A DNA stretch of 64,000 nucleotides from Mycobacterium spongiae (GCF_018278905.1 NZ_CP046600.1:3348001-3412000); one strand, 5' to 3'. Positions 22,936 through 33,468 are shown, numbered from the stretch's first letter. The notes: generated by a model not told the origin, from the letters alone. A program made the numbers and translations.

Positions 22936-22946
22936 AGACGTCGAAG
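22923..22946. terminator. Hairpin spanning the glnA1 stop codon
   Basis: A perfect 9-bp stem with arms CTTCGACGT (22923-22931) and ACGTCGAAG (22938-22946) encloses the 6-nt loop ATAAAG. It includes the last codons and stop of glnA1 and faces the convergent F420-type oxidoreductase gene. No U-tract follows. Best read as a factor-independent, mycobacterial-style terminator. Confidence 0.55.
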
Positions 22947-22954
22947 GCCTGTTA

Positions 22955-22984
22955 GTCCTAGGCGCCAAACTGGTCCTAGGCGCC
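22955..22984. repeat. Short direct repeat after glnA1
   Basis: The 12-mer GTCCTAGGCGCC occurs at 22955-22966 and again at 22973-22984, 18 bp apart. It lies in the 126-bp gap between the convergent glnA1 and F420-type gene, just after the terminator hairpin. Each copy contains the palindrome CCTAGG or GGCGCC. Function unknown. Confidence 0.6.
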
Positions 22985-23061
22985 GAAACTTACGCCAGGG
23001 CGTGCCGCGTCGGCGTGTCGCCGCCGCTGGTTAAGTGTCGCGGACATCGTCGCGACTGCGT

Positions 23062-23922
23062 CTAGCCGTCGAGTGCGAGATCCTTGCGGAAGCGCCGCAT
23101 GCCGTCGATCTTGCCGGCCAAGGTGGCACCCGGGCCGGCGTAGAACATCCACGGCATGGTGAGGATGCCGGTGACGCCGGCGTCCTCGGCGCGCCGATAG
23201 TCGGCGATGGTGAAGGCGTCGGTGAGTGGCGCCAGGATGGTGAAGTCATCCAGCGACATGCCGTTCTCGATCCGCAGCGATCTGAGCCGGCCCGCCACGG
23301 CTATCGCCCGATCGGTCTTGATCAAGTCCCCGATCCAGCCGTCGTTGCGGGCAGCACGGCGCAATGCGGTCTCGCTGAGCCCGCCGACAAAGATCGGTAT
23401 CGGCGGTGGAGTCGGTTGCATCTCCAGGCGAGGTGTCCGGTAGAAGTCGCCGTCGAATTCGGTCCAGCCCGGTTCCCACAGCGCGCGCATCAAGTCGAGC
23501 ATCTCGTCGGTGCGCTTGCCGCGGGCCGCGAATTGCTCACCCATCAAGTCGAATTCCTCACGGCACCAACCGACTCCGATGCCCAGCTCCACCCGCCCCG
23601 AGGCCAAAAGAGCGGCGGTACCAATGGCCTTGGCCGCCGAGTAGGGATCGCGCATCGCCGGAATGTAGACCGTGGTCACGAACTTCAGCCGGGTGGTGAC
23701 CTGGGCGAGTGCGCCGACGAGAACCCAGGGATCGGGCCAGTCGGTGAACGGCGGCCACCGCCGTTGCCCATTCTTGGTGTACGGGTACGGGGTGTCCAGT
23801 GTCTCCAGGTTGACCACGTGGTCGGGGATGCCGATGCCGTCATAGCCCAGGTCGTCTGCAGCTTTGGCGATCTCGATGACCTCGGCGGTATTCAGAAAGG
23901 CGCTGCTGATGTAGAACTTCAT
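23062..23922 (-). CDS. LLM-class F420-dependent oxidoreductase (TIGR03619-like)
   Basis: 286 residues of the luciferase-like monooxygenase fold. Telling segments are the N-terminal MKFYISSAFLNTAEVIEIAKAADDLGYDGIGIPDHVV, KFVTTVYIPAMRDPYSAAKAIGTAALLASGRVELGIGVGWCREEF (about 81-125), and PTPPPIPIFVGGLSETALRRAARNDGWIGD (about 169-198), the pattern of mycobacterial F420-dependent reductases. Substrate unknown. The ATG at 23922 overlaps the stop of the thioesterase gene (ATGA), so the two are coupled. The pair stands between glnA1 and glnE, where I recall no genes in M. tuberculosis. Cofactor assignment (F420 rather than FMN) is inference from family membership. Confidence 0.85.
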   Translation of the reverse strand: MKFYISSAFLNTAEVIEIAKAADDLGYDGIGIPDHVVNLETLDTPYPYTKNGQRRWPPFTDWPDPWVLVGALAQVTTRLKFVTTVYIPAMRDPYSAAKAIGTAALLASGRVELGIGVGWCREEFDLMGEQFAARGKRTDEMLDLMRALWEPGWTEFDGDFYRTPRLEMQPTPPPIPIFVGGLSETALRRAARNDGWIGDLIKTDRAIAVAGRLRSLRIENGMSLDDFTILAPLTDAFTIADYRRAEDAGVTGILTMPWMFYAGPGATLAGKIDGMRRFRKDLALDG

Positions 23923-24551
23923 TCGGCGTCGCGCGCCCAGGCTGGTTTGACGAAGACCCCGTCGGCCTCCACCGTGATGCCGCTAGCACCCGAAATGAAG
24001 CCACGGGCAAAGGCTTTGACGCCCTCGGTATGGTCCACGAAGGCTTCGGCGCGAAGCGGTCCCAGTGGAGTGCCGCGCAGGTACTTGCATGAAATGGTTC
24101 CGGTGAACAGCGGCTTGGTCAGCCCCTGACTGGCCGCCTCGCCGAGCATGTGGTCCAGCACCAGGGCGCAGACGCCGCCATGCACCAGGCCGGGCGGGCC
24201 CTCGTAGGCGGAGCCCAACACGAACTCGCTCCAGCACTTCCCGCCGCCCTCGTGGTTGACGACCAGCGGCGGGGCTATCGGATTGCACGGACCGATCGCG
24301 GCGTTAGCCAACGGCAACGGGCGGCCGTCGACCACATAGCTCACGCCAGAAGGCCGGATCCGCTGGCTGCGCAACGATCGGGTCACCGCCTCGATCGCGG
24401 TCCGCGCCTGCTCGATGAGCGCGTCGTCAGCCTGAGTCCGGATGGTGGCATCGATGAGGTCCCGAACGGCTTCGGTCAGCGGGGCGTACGTCGCATTCAC
24501 CCGAGCAAGCTCCGCTTCGCTGATCACCTCGAAAGTGGCCTCCACCGGCAC
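23919..24551 (-). CDS. PaaI-type hotdog thioesterase
   Basis: 210 residues with an alpha-helical N-terminal extension (about 1-70) followed by a hotdog domain. The segment EGPPGLVHGGVCALVLDHMLGEAAS (about 115-139) is the PaaI/4HBT HGG motif with the helix that carries the acidic catalytic residue. PLFTGTISCKYLRGTPLG and EGVKAFARGFI complete the fold. Such enzymes hydrolyse acyl-CoA thioesters; the acyl group is unknown. It starts 12 bp after the glnE stop and overlaps the oxidoreductase downstream, so glnE, thioesterase and oxidoreductase are probably one transcript. The partnership with the oxidoreductase suggests a small catabolic or detoxifying acyl-CoA step rather than nitrogen control (inference). 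Confidence 0.83.
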   Translation of the reverse strand: MPVEATFEVISEAELARVNATYAPLTEAVRDLIDATIRTQADDALIEQARTAIEAVTRSLRSQRIRPSGVSYVVDGRPLPLANAAIGPCNPIAPPLVVNHEGGGKCWSEFVLGSAYEGPPGLVHGGVCALVLDHMLGEAASQGLTKPLFTGTISCKYLRGTPLGPLRAEAFVDHTEGVKAFARGFISGASGITVEADGVFVKPAWARDAE

Positions 24552-24563
24552 CGTCCTCCAGAG

Positions 24564-27542
24564 CTAGCTGCCGAATACCTTGCGTACGATCGCTTTTGCG
24601 CGTCGTGTCACTCGCAAGTAGTTGTCCAAGAACTCGCCGCCGTCGTCGTTTCGCCAGCCCGCGGCGACCGCGACCGCGTTGAGTTGACGTCCTGGCCCTG
24701 GCAGCTGGTCGGTGGACTTGCCGCGCACCAATACCAGGGCGTTGCGGGCCCGAGTAGCGGTCAGCCACGCTTGCCGGAGCAGATCCACCTCCGCCGCGGG
24801 GACCAGGCCGGCAGCCGCAATCGCATCCAGAGATCGCAACGTCGAGGTGTTATGCAGGGCTTTGATCTCGTGGGCGTGTCGCAGCTGCAGCAATTGCACG
24901 GCCCACTCGATGTCGGCCAGTCCCCCGCGGCCGAGTTTGGTGTTGGTGTTGGGGTCGGCGCCGCGCGGCAAGCGCTCGGACTCGATACGAGCCTTGATGC
25001 GACGAATCTCGCGCACCGCGTCGGCGGACACCCCATCCGGCGGGTAGCGCGTCTTGTCGGCCATCAACAGGAACCGCTGGCCTAGCTCCGCATCTCCGGC
25101 CACCGCGTGCGCCCGCAACAGGGCCTGGATTTCCCACGGCTGCGCCCACTGCTCGTAGTACGCGGCATAGGACCCCAGGGTGCGCACCAGCGGACCGCTG
25201 CGACCTTCGGGGCGCAGATTCGCGTCGACTTCCAGCGGCGGGTCGACGCTGGGCGTCCCCAGTTGCCGCCGCACCTGCTCGGCGACCGAGGTCGACCATT
25301 TCACCGCCAGCGAATCATCGACACCACTGGCCGGCTCACAGACAAACATCACGTCCGCGTCGGAACCGTAACCCAACTCAGCACCGCCCAGCCGGCCCAT
25401 ACCGATGACCGCGATGGCCGCCGGCGCACGTCCGTCGTCGGGAAGGTGCGCCCGGATCATCGCCTCCAGCGCGGCCTGCAGCACGGCCACCCACACCGAC
25501 GTGAGGGCGTGGCACACTTCGGTGGTCTCCACCATGCCCAGCAGGTCAGCCGAGCCGATCCGAGCCAGCTCTCCGCGGCGCAACGTGCGAGCTCCGGCGA
25601 TCGCCCGCGCCGGGTCCAAGTGGCGGGCCGCCGACGCAATCAAGGCCCGCGCCACCGCCGCCGGCTCGGTCTCGAGCAGCTTGGGGCCCGACGCCCCGTC
25701 CCCGTAATTCTGAATGACGTCTGGAGCGCGCATCAGCAGCGACGGCACGTACGCGGAGGTGCCGAGCACGTGCACCAGACGCTTGGCCACCGGCGGCTTA
25801 TCCCGCAATGTCGCCAGGTACCAGCTTTGCGGCGCCAGCGCCTCGCTCAGTCGCCGGTAGGCCAACAAGCCGCCATCCGGATCGGGGGCGTCCGACATCC
25901 AGTCCAAAAGCCTGGGTAGCAGCACCGCCTGCACCGTTCCGCGCCGGCCACTCTGGTTGACCAATGCCGACATGTGCTTCAACGCGGTTTGCGGCCCTTC
26001 GTAGCCCAGTGCAGCCAGCCTGCGTTCGGCGGCCTCGGCAGTCATTCCGTGGGCAATCTCCAACCCGGTCGGGCCGATCGATTCCAGCAGCGGCTGATAG
26101 AAGAGCTTGGCGTGCAGGCGCGACACCCGGATGTTCTGCTTCTTGAGCTCATCATGCAGCACCCCGGCGGCGTCCCGACGCCCGTCGGGCCGGATGTGGG
26201 CGGCACGCGCCAACCAGCGCACGGCCTCGTCATCGCCGGGTGCGGGCAGCAGATGGGTGCGCTTGAGTCGCTGCAATTGCAGTCGGTGCTCCAGCAGCCG
26301 GAGAAACTCATAGGAGGCGGTCATGTTTGCCGCATCCTCGCGCCCGACGTAGCCCCCTTGTCCTAGGGCCGCCAACGCGTCCACCGTGGACGCCACCTGC
26401 AGCGACTTGTCGCTGCGTCCGTGGACCAACTGCAACAGCTGCACCGCGAACTCCACGTCTCGCAATCCGCCGCTGCCCAACTTGAGTTCGCGGCCACGGA
26501 CGTCTGCGGGTACGAGTTGCTCGACGCGCCGGCGCATCGCCTGAACCTCCACGACGAAGTCGTCGCGCTCGCACGCGATCCACACCATTGGCATCAACGC
26601 GTTCAGGTAGCGCTCGGCCAATTCAGCGTCTCCCACGGCGGCGCGGGCCTTCAGCAGCGCCTGAAACTCCCACGTCTTGGCCCAACGCTCGTAGTAGGCG
26701 ACATGCGATTCGACCGTGCGGACCAGCTCACCGCTGCGGCCCTCGGGTCGCAGCCCGGCATCCACCTCGAAGAACGCCGACGAGGCCACCCGCATCATCT
26801 CGCTGGCAACACGGGTAGTAAGGGTGTCGGCGCTCTCGGCGACGAAGATGACGTCGACGTCGCTGACATAGTTCAGCTCACGGGCACCGCACTTACCCAT
26901 CGCGATGACCGCCAGGCGCGGCGGCGCGCGGTCGCCGCACACAGTCGCCTCGGCCACCCGAAGCGCCCCAGCCATGGCAGCATCCGCCAAGTCCGCCAGC
27001 TGCGCGGCCACCACGGCGAACGGCAACACCGGTTCGTCCTCGACCGTCGCGGCCAGATCCAGGGCGGCCAGCACCAGCATCTGGTCGCGATACACGACGC
27101 GCAGTCGGTGCACGATCGAGCCGGAATCTGCCGGTGATGCCTCGATGCACTCGGTGAATGACTTCCGCCGCTGGTCCGGTGAGGGCAATGAGACCGTTCC
27201 GCGCAGCAGTTTCCACGACTGCGGATGGGCAACCAGGTGATCCCCCAACGCCACCGACGAGCCCAGCACGGCGAACAGCCGGCCCCGCAGGCTGCGCTCG
27301 CGCAGCAGGGCCGCATTGAGCTCGTCCCATCCAGTTTCAGGATTCTCCGACAGCCGAACCAACGCACGTAGTGCCGCGTCGGCGTCCGGTGCGCGCGACA
27401 GCGACCACAACAGATCGATGTGTGCCTGGTCGTCGTGCTCCGTCCAACCCAGCTGAGCCAGGCGCTCGCCTGCCGGAGGGTCCATCAATCCGAGCCGGCC
27501 AACGCTGGGCAACCTCGGTCGCTGCGTTGCGGGTTTGGTCAC
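24564..27542 (-). CDS. glnE: Bifunctional glutamine synthetase adenylyltransferase/deadenylase
   Basis: GlnE adds AMP to, and removes it from, the regulatory tyrosine of GlnA1. 992 residues, close to the 994 I recall in M. tuberculosis. Two nucleotidyltransferase domains are visible: the N-terminal one (deadenylase) with [20 protein letters not shown] (about 212-231) and the C-terminal one (adenylylase) with [23 protein letters not shown] (about 713-735). Each is followed by its helical domain with the repeated phrase [21 protein letters not shown] (about 356) and [21 protein letters not shown] (about 880). Start is GTG at 27542, 66 bp after glnA2 on the same strand. Both acid pairs are intact. 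It is reported essential in M. tuberculosis. Confidence 0.96.
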   Translation of the reverse strand: MTKPATQRPRLPSVGRLGLMDPPAGERLAQLGWTEHDDQAHIDLLWSLSRAPDADAALRALVRLSENPETGWDELNAALLRERSLRGRLFAVLGSSVALGDHLVAHPQSWKLLRGTVSLPSPDQRRKSFTECIEASPADSGSIVHRLRVVYRDQMLVLAALDLAATVEDEPVLPFAVVAAQLADLADAAMAGALRVAEATVCGDRAPPRLAVIAMGKCGARELNYVSDVDVIFVAESADTLTTRVASEMMRVASSAFFEVDAGLRPEGRSGELVRTVESHVAYYERWAKTWEFQALLKARAAVGDAELAERYLNALMPMVWIACERDDFVVEVQAMRRRVEQLVPADVRGRELKLGSGGLRDVEFAVQLLQLVHGRSDKSLQVASTVDALAALGQGGYVGREDAANMTASYEFLRLLEHRLQLQRLKRTHLLPAPGDDEAVRWLARAAHIRPDGRRDAAGVLHDELKKQNIRVSRLHAKLFYQPLLESIGPTGLEIAHGMTAEAAERRLAALGYEGPQTALKHMSALVNQSGRRGTVQAVLLPRLLDWMSDAPDPDGGLLAYRRLSEALAPQSWYLATLRDKPPVAKRLVHVLGTSAYVPSLLMRAPDVIQNYGDGASGPKLLETEPAAVARALIASAARHLDPARAIAGARTLRRGELARIGSADLLGMVETTEVCHALTSVWVAVLQAALEAMIRAHLPDDGRAPAAIAVIGMGRLGGAELGYGSDADVMFVCEPASGVDDSLAVKWSTSVAEQVRRQLGTPSVDPPLEVDANLRPEGRSGPLVRTLGSYAAYYEQWAQPWEIQALLRAHAVAGDAELGQRFLLMADKTRYPPDGVSADAVREIRRIKARIESERLPRGADPNTNTKLGRGGLADIEWAVQLLQLRHAHEIKALHNTSTLRSLDAIAAAGLVPAAEVDLLRQAWLTATRARNALVLVRGKSTDQLPGPGRQLNAVAVAAGWRNDDGGEFLDNYLRVTRRAKAIVRKVFGS

Positions 27543-27608
27543 GACAACGACGTTAGCGCAGAAAGACTCTCGGCCACCCCCGACGACGATGAGCCGCTCG
27601 GGCGCGAA

Positions 27609-28949
27609 CTACAGCGACAGGTAGGCGCGCAGCTCGTACGGGGTGACGTGACTGCGGTAGTTAGCCCACTCTCTGCGCTTGTTGCGCAAGAAGAAGTCAA
27701 AAACATGCTCGCCCAAAGCCTCCGCCACGAGCTCGGAGGCCTCCATGGCGCTAAGCGCACTGTCCAGACTTGACGGCAGCTCCCGGTACCCCATCGTGCG
27801 GCGTTCCTCAGGGGTGAGATCCCAAACGTTGTCCTCGGCCTGCGGGCCCAGCACGTAGCCCTTCTCCACCCCGCGCAGTCCGGCGGCAAGCAGCACCGCG
27901 AACGTCAAGTACGGGTTGCACGCCGAGTCTGGGCTGCGTACCTCGACGCGTCGTGACGACGTCTTGTGCGGGGTGTACATCGGCACCCGGACCAGCGCCG
28001 AGCGGTTGGCAGCGCCCCACGACGCCGCCGTCGGCGCCTCGCCGCCGTGCACGAGCCGCTTGTAGGAATTGACCCACTGATTGGTGACCGCACTGATCTC
28101 CGAGGCATGCTCAAGGATCCCGGCGATGAACGACTTGCCCACGTCCGACAGCTGCAGCGGATCGTCTGCGTTGTGGAAGGCGTTGACGTCGCCCTCAAAC
28201 AGGCTCATATGAGTGTGCATCGCCGATCCCGGATGCTGCCCGAACGGCTTGGGCATGAAGCTCGCCCGCACGCCTTCCTGAAGTGCGACTTCTTTTATGA
28301 CATAGCGGAAGGTCATCACGTTGTCGGCCATCGACAAGGCGTCGGCGAAGCGCAGGTCGATCTCCTGCTGGCCCGGTGCGCCTTCGTGGTGGCTGAACTC
28401 CACCGAGATACCCATGAACTCCAGGGCCTCGACCGCGTTCCAGCGAAATTGGGAGGCGGATCCGTGCACCGCCTGGTCGAAATAGCCGGCGTTGTCGATC
28501 GGGATGGGCTCTGACCCATCGTGGGGGCCGGCCTCCAACAGGAAGAACTCGACTTCGGGATGCACGTAGCACGAGAAACCAAGTTCGTTGGCCTTCGTCA
28601 GCTGCCGGCGCAGCACGTGCCGCGGATCCGCCCACGACGGTGAGCCGTCCGGCATCGTGATGTCGCAGAAAATTCGCGCTGAGTGGTGGTGACCGGCGCT
28701 GGTGATCCAGGGCAGCACCTGGAAGGTGGACGGATCGGGGTGCGCCACCGTGTCGGATTCCGAAACCCTCGCGAAGCCCTCGATCGACGATCCGTCGAAG
28801 CCGATGCCTTCCTCGAAGGCGCCCTCGAGTTCAGCGGGAGCGATGGCGACCGACTTGAGGAAACCGAGCACATCTGTGAACCAAAGCCGGACAAAGCGGA
28901 TGTCGCGCTCTTCCAGCGTGCGGAGGACGAATTCCTTCTGCCGATCCAT
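27609..28949 (-). CDS. glnA2: Glutamine synthetase-like protein GlnA2, type I-alpha
   Basis: 446 residues, the GlnA2 length (Rv2222c). Contains GIGFDGSSIEGFARVSESD (about 48-66), SCYVHPEVEFFLLE (about 125-138, metal glutamates), FSHHEGAPGQQEIDLRF (about 189-205) and MPKPFGQHPGSAMHTHMSLFE (about 235-255). The C-terminal loop corresponding to the GlnA1 adenylylation site reads VWDLTPEE, without tyrosine, so GlnE should not modify it. Mycobacterial GlnA2 makes some glutamine in vitro but is dispensable. A Streptomyces relative with gamma-glutamyl-polyamine activity is GlnA3, so that role is not assumed here. ATG at 28949 has a -10-like CATAAT eight bases upstream, suggesting an almost leaderless message. 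Confidence 0.94.
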   Translation of the reverse strand: MDRQKEFVLRTLEERDIRFVRLWFTDVLGFLKSVAIAPAELEGAFEEGIGFDGSSIEGFARVSESDTVAHPDPSTFQVLPWITSAGHHHSARIFCDITMPDGSPSWADPRHVLRRQLTKANELGFSCYVHPEVEFFLLEAGPHDGSEPIPIDNAGYFDQAVHGSASQFRWNAVEALEFMGISVEFSHHEGAPGQQEIDLRFADALSMADNVMTFRYVIKEVALQEGVRASFMPKPFGQHPGSAMHTHMSLFEGDVNAFHNADDPLQLSDVGKSFIAGILEHASEISAVTNQWVNSYKRLVHGGEAPTAASWGAANRSALVRVPMYTPHKTSSRRVEVRSPDSACNPYLTFAVLLAAGLRGVEKGYVLGPQAEDNVWDLTPEERRTMGYRELPSSLDSALSAMEASELVAEALGEHVFDFFLRNKRREWANYRSHVTPYELRAYLSL

Positions 28950-29282
28950 GACTCGACATTATGCAGGTCCTGTTAATTCCGTGTTACCGGTGCCAGGCCC
29001 GTGCCGTTGCGAACCGCGGATATGGCCAGCTCTGCGCCCGGATCGGGCGTGGCCCGCAGCAGTCATACGCCCGCGGGTCACGTCGGGTCTGGATGATCTC
29101 GCACCGCGAGAAGACACCTGGCCGCCACACCGAATCGGTGCGTTTCGGTCGGTGGCGCGATCACACCATGTGGATCCCAGATCACGATAGGATCAGCTTC
29201 CCTGCCGAGGCGATCGAAGCGACGGCTGCCGGGGCGATAGCCGCGTCTTAGCAGCTTGTTGAGACCAATTTGGAGGCAACGG
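28950..29282. promoter_or_regulatory. Divergent intergenic region glnA2 / PE_PGRS
   Basis: This 333-bp spacer lies between divergent starts. On the minus strand CATAAT (28958-28963) ends eight bases before the glnA2 ATG, so transcription would begin at or next to the start codon. On the plus strand TTGGAGG precedes the PE_PGRS ATG at 29283. Otherwise I see no gene, repeat or clear operator. Confidence 0.35.
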
Positions 29283-31040
29283 ATGTCGTTTGTGATCGCA
29301 GCGCCGGAAATGGTCGCCGCAGCAGCCACCAATCTGGCCAGTATCGGTTCCACGCTCAGCGCCGCCAATTCAGCCGCCGCCCTCCCGACGACCGGGGTGT
29401 TGGCGGCCGGTGCCGACGAGGTATCGGCGGCCATCGCGGAGTTGTTCGGGGCGCACGCCCAGGCCTATCAAGCCCTCAGCGACGAAGCGACGACTTTCCA
29501 TGACCAATTCGTGCGGACCCTCAACAGCGGTGCGGGCACCTATGTGAGCGCCGAGGCCGACAACGCCCGGCAGAATCTGCTCAGCGCGATCAACGCCCCC
29601 ACCCGTGAGCTGCTGGGGCGCCCGTTGATCGGCAACGGCGCCGACGGACTCACCATCGACGGGGTGGGGCAACCCGGCGAGCCGGGCGGGTTGCTCTACG
29701 GCAACGGCGGCAACGGCGGCAACAGCACCAATCCGGGGGTGACCGGAGGCGCCGGCGGGGCCGGCGGACTGATCGGCAACGGCGGAGCCGGCGGACACGG
29801 CGGGCCCGGCAGCTCCGGTGCAGTAGGCGCTACCGCCGGTGCCGGCGGGGCCGGCGGCAGTGGCGGGGCCGGCGGGTGGCTGTACGGGGCCGGCGGGGCC
29901 GGCGGGAACGGCGGTATCGGCGGTAGCGCCGGGCAAGCCGGTACCGGCGGCCTTGGCGGGGCGGGCGGCAGTGGCGGGGCCGGCGGGTGGCTGTACGGGG
30001 CCGGCGGGGCCGGCGGTGACGGCGGGCAAGGCGGCACTGGCGGGCCCGGCGACACCGGCGGCAACGGCGGCAACGGTGGCAACGGCGGCGCCGGCGGGGC
30101 CGCCGGCCTGTTCGGCCACGGCGGCGTCGCCGGAGAAGGCGGTGGCGGCGGCCGCGGCGGCAACGGTGGCGGCTTCGGCGGCTTCGGCGGTACCGGCGGC
30201 GACGGCGGTAACGGCGGCGCCGGAGGATGGATTCACGGCAACGGAGGTGCCGCGGGCGACGGCGGCAATGGCGCCTTCGGCGGCGACGGCGGCGACACCG
30301 GCGCTGACGTCGGCGGCAACGGCGGCGGCGGCGGCTTCGGCGGCAACGGCGGCGGCGGCGGCCGCGGCGGGTGGCTGTCCGGCGACGGCGGGGCCGCCGG
30401 GAACGGCGGCAACGGCGGCGGCGGCGGCAAGGGCGAGAACGGCGTCGGCACCGCAGACGGCGGTTCCGGGGGCCTCGGCGGTGACGGGGGTGTCGGCGGT
30501 TCCGGTGCGCTGGGTGGGTGGTTCTACGGCAGCGGCGGTGCCGGCGGGACCGGCGGCGAGGGCGGCGGGGGCGGAAACGGCGGCGAGGCCGAAGGGACCG
30601 GCACGGGCGGAGGCGGCGGCTTCGGTGGTTCCGGCGGCGACGGCGGCAATGGGGCACGTGGCTGGCTCGTCGGCAACGGCGGAGCAGGTGGATTCGGCGG
30701 CAACGGCGGCAATGGCGGCAACGGCGGCATCGGCGCCCCCGGCGGTGCTGGCGGCGGCGGCGGCGACGGCGCCGCCGCCGGTTCGGGCGGCTCCGGTGGG
30801 TGGGTGTACGGGAACGGCGGGGCCGGCGGGAACGGCGGCAACGGCGGCGGTGGCGGCGACGGTGTCGGCGGATTCGCGAGCGGTGGTAACGGCGGCAACG
30901 GCGGCGACGGCGGTGATGCCGTCCTGATCGGCAGCGGCGGTAACGGTGGGGCCGGCGGCAGCGGCGCCGCCGACGGCCTCAGCGGAGCCGGGGGCAGTGG
31001 CGGGCTCCTGTTCGGCCAGCCTGGGGCTCCGGCGGGCTAG
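29283..31040 (+). CDS. PE_PGRS family protein (first copy, 585 residues)
   Basis: Begins with a PE domain of about 95 residues: PE motif at 8-9 in [10 protein letters not shown], helix-turn-helix segments and the type VII secretion signal YVSAE (YxxxE) at about 87-91. A linker with [11 protein letters not shown] follows, then about 450 residues of glycine-rich GGA/GGN/GGX repeats ending [14 protein letters not shown]. Such proteins are exported by ESX-5 and sit at the cell surface or outer membrane. ATG at 29283 follows TTGGAGGCAAC. The PGRS part has [14 protein letters not shown] motifs but not the 348-bp periodic structure of the two larger genes downstream. It is inserted between glnA2 and the Rv2223c-like protease, a place without a PE_PGRS gene in M. 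tuberculosis as I recall. Confidence 0.93.
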   Translation: MSFVIAAPEMVAAAATNLASIGSTLSAANSAAALPTTGVLAAGADEVSAAIAELFGAHAQAYQALSDEATTFHDQFVRTLNSGAGTYVSAEADNARQNLLSAINAPTRELLGRPLIGNGADGLTIDGVGQPGEPGGLLYGNGGNGGNSTNPGVTGGAGGAGGLIGNGGAGGHGGPGSSGAVGATAGAGGAGGSGGAGGWLYGAGGAGGNGGIGGSAGQAGTGGLGGAGGSGGAGGWLYGAGGAGGDGGQGGTGGPGDTGGNGGNGGNGGAGGAAGLFGHGGVAGEGGGGGRGGNGGGFGGFGGTGGDGGNGGAGGWIHGNGGAAGDGGNGAFGGDGGDTGADVGGNGGGGGFGGNGGGGGRGGWLSGDGGAAGNGGNGGGGGKGENGVGTADGGSGGLGGDGGVGGSGALGGWFYGSGGAGGTGGEGGGGGNGGEAEGTGTGGGGGFGGSGGDGGNGARGWLVGNGGAGGFGGNGGNGGNGGIGAPGGAGGGGGDGAAAGSGGSGGWVYGNGGAGGNGGNGGGGGDGVGGFASGGNGGNGGDGGDAVLIGSGGNGGAGGSGAADGLSGAGGSGGLLFGQPGAPAG

Positions 31041-31056
31041 CGAACACCACCGAAAC

Positions 31057-32625
31057 CTAGGGGCGGCAGTGCACATTCGCCGGCGGCACGACCCCCTCGA
31101 CGAAGTAGCGCACCACGGCGGTATCCACGCATTGGTTGCCGTCGAACACGGCGGTGTGCTGGGCGCCGTCGAACGTGATCAGCGGGCCGCCCAGCTGACG
31201 GGCCAAGTCGACTCCCGCTTGGTAGGGAGTGGCCGGATCGTGGGTCGTGGATACCACGACGACCTTGCCCGGCGCCGCCGGCGACGCCGGGTGCGGTGTG
31301 GACGTGGCCGGCACTGGCCACACGGCGCACAGATCACGGGGGGCGGAGCCGGTGAAGCTCCCGTAGCTGAGGAACGGAGCGGCCTGGCGCAGCCGCTGGT
31401 CGGCGGAGACCCAGGCCGCCGGATCCGTGGGTGTTGGCGCGTCCACGCACCGGATTGCGTTGAAGGCGTCCTGGTTGTTGCTGTAGTGCCCATTGGGGTC
31501 GCGGCCGTCGTAGTCGTCGGCGAGCAACAACAGGTCGCCGGCGTCCGTGCCACGCTGCAGCCCAAGGAGACCACTGGTCAGGAATTTCCAGTGCTGCGGG
31601 GTGTAGAGCGCGTTGACGGTGCCGGTCGTCGCGTCTGCGTAGCTCAGGCCGCGGGGATCCGACGTCCGGCCGGGCGTTTCGACCAAGGGGTCGACCAGGG
31701 CGTGGTAGCGGTTGACCCATTGAGCGGGGTCGGTGCCCAGCGGGCAGGCGGTCGAGCGGGCGCAGTTCGCGGCGTAGTCGTTGAAAACGGTCTGAAAGCC
31801 CGCCATCTGGTTGATGTTTTCTTCGATGGGGTCGACAGTTGGGTCGATGGCGCCGTCGAGCACCATCGCCCGCACGTGATCACCGAACCGTTCGACGTAG
31901 GCGGTACCCAACTCGGTGCCGTAGCTGTATCCGAGGTAGTTGATCTGCTCATCGCCTAGCGCCTGGCGGACCAGGTCCATATCGCGCGCGGTGGACGCGG
32001 TGCCGATGTTCGCCAAGAAGCTAACGCCCATCCGGTCAATACAGCCCTGAGCAATCCGCTGGTGGACCTGCTCGATGTGCGCTACCCCAGCCGGGCTGTA
32101 GTCGACCATCGGATCGCGCCGGTAGGCGTCGAACTCGGCATCGGTGCGGCAACGCAACGCCGGGGTCGAGTGGCCGACTCCCCTCGGATCAAAGCCCACT
32201 AGGTCGAAATGACGGCTAATTGCGGTGCCACTGATCGCGGGCGCCATCGCGGCGACCATGTCGACTGCTGATGCCCCCGGCCCTCCTGGATTGAGGAACA
32301 GCGCTCCCATCCGCTGGCCGCTGGCGGGAACACGGATCACCGCCAGATTCGCGTGTGCCCCGCCAGGCCTGTCGTAGTCGACCGGAACCGACACTGTGGC
32401 GCATTGTGCGGTGGGGAGGTGACCTATGTGGCCGATGAAGCCGTTGCAAGCACCCCAGCCCTGTTGACGCGCCGCGGTCGGCGCGCTCGGACTCGGGGTC
32501 GGTCCAGGATCGAGTTCCGGGGTCGCGCCAGCCACCGGAAGTGGTGCTCCTGCCGGCATGCCCAGCAGCAGCCCAAGCGACAACAGCGCCGAGCTCAACG
32601 GTCTCAGACGCAGCATGGGCGCCAT
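31057..32625 (-). CDS. Secreted TAP-like serine protease/carboxylesterase (Rv2223c-like)
   Basis: 522 residues. A signal peptide is seen at about 1-32 (MAPMLRLRPLSSALLSLGLLLGMPAGAPLPVAGA). The alpha/beta-hydrolase core holds NPGGPGASAVDM (oxyanion loop), HFDLVGFDPRGVGHS, the nucleophile elbow YLGYSYGTELG (Ser about 222), and the C-terminal TAP-like domain with STTHDPATPYQ (Asp) and FDGAQHTAVFDGNQCVD (His). It is paralogous to the protein at 33521-35083, with many identical blocks, so the two arose by tandem duplication. No lipobox cysteine is seen at the signal peptide, so it is predicted to be released. Start at 32625 gives MAPMLRLRPL and matches the 520-residue relative; the open frame extends to 32763. 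Confidence 0.9.
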   Translation of the reverse strand: MAPMLRLRPLSSALLSLGLLLGMPAGAPLPVAGATPELDPGPTPSPSAPTAARQQGWGACNGFIGHIGHLPTAQCATVSVPVDYDRPGGAHANLAVIRVPASGQRMGALFLNPGGPGASAVDMVAAMAPAISGTAISRHFDLVGFDPRGVGHSTPALRCRTDAEFDAYRRDPMVDYSPAGVAHIEQVHQRIAQGCIDRMGVSFLANIGTASTARDMDLVRQALGDEQINYLGYSYGTELGTAYVERFGDHVRAMVLDGAIDPTVDPIEENINQMAGFQTVFNDYAANCARSTACPLGTDPAQWVNRYHALVDPLVETPGRTSDPRGLSYADATTGTVNALYTPQHWKFLTSGLLGLQRGTDAGDLLLLADDYDGRDPNGHYSNNQDAFNAIRCVDAPTPTDPAAWVSADQRLRQAAPFLSYGSFTGSAPRDLCAVWPVPATSTPHPASPAAPGKVVVVSTTHDPATPYQAGVDLARQLGGPLITFDGAQHTAVFDGNQCVDTAVVRYFVEGVVPPANVHCRP

Positions 32626-32924
32626 CGTCTCACCGCCGAATACCCGCGACAGCGCGAAATGGTCACGCCTTGATTTCGTATCCCCTCGATCGCATATCCC
32701 CGTCACGTCATATCCGCACGTGGAGCCGACGGCTTTGCAGATGCCCAGGTCTGGCTTTCGCACGATCGGTGGGGTATGGCTTCGACATCGCCTAGCATCA
32801 CCTGCGCAGCGCGGCCCAACCTGGCTCCCACCACGTCACGTCAAGCGTGCGCCCGAGAAGCGAAGCGGCAGGTAGCAAGCGTCTTGTAGGACTGTCTTTG
32901 GCGGGAAGGATCGAGCATGTCGAG

Positions 32925-33468
32925 ATGAGTACGTCGCAGAATTGGCCATCAGAAAATAGGCCGGAAAACGCGAAGGCGTACTTCAGGGACGACATCAGAA
33001 ATCGCAGCTCCGAGCAGTACGGTTTGGTCGTGGCTCTCCCGGCCCGGACTGTATCCGTACTGGTACGAAGGATGGCCCAAGGTGCAATTTGCTGAAAAGA
33101 CAGACGCTCAGCTAAAGCTGGGAGATACGTTTGTTCCATACGTGAAAGGCATCGTGAGCCCGACCGAGGTGATCGATGTCAAAGTTGACGACACCATAGC
33201 GCGGACTGGAAAAAGATATGGCGTTCGCGGGGTGCACAGCTGGAGATTGAGCAGCGATGGTGACCCGACTCCGGTTGTCACCGAAGAGACACTTCGGGGC
33301 GTTCTTCCGAGCATGCTTCCCAGCCCGTTCGTCAGCGCTGGTCACAAGATGCATCAGCATTGGCTTGAACAACCAAAAAGATCTCTGAGATTACGGCGTA
33401 CGATCCATCTCTCTCGACCGCCGATACTTGTCGGATCTCCTGCGCGTCGACGTAGCTCGCCGATATGA
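32925..33468 (+). pseudogene. Low-GC coding remnant, probably frameshifted, of unknown origin
   Basis: Two overlapping frames look like parts of one protein. The first (32925-33095) reads MSTSQNWPSENRPENAKAYF and on to SSEQYGLVVALP. The second, without its own good start, reads GLYPYWYEGWPKV before the GTG at 33082 and goes on to LGDTFVPYVKGIVSPTEVIDVKVDD (up to 33468). A shift near 33040 would join YGLVVALP to GLYPYWYEGWP. Codon use is unlike the neighbours (AAA, AGA, TTT, GTT are common), which suggests foreign origin. No family recognised. The Arg/Pro-rich end of the second frame is probably non-coding. The rest of the 895-bp gap (32626-33520) shows nothing else. Confidence 0.4.
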
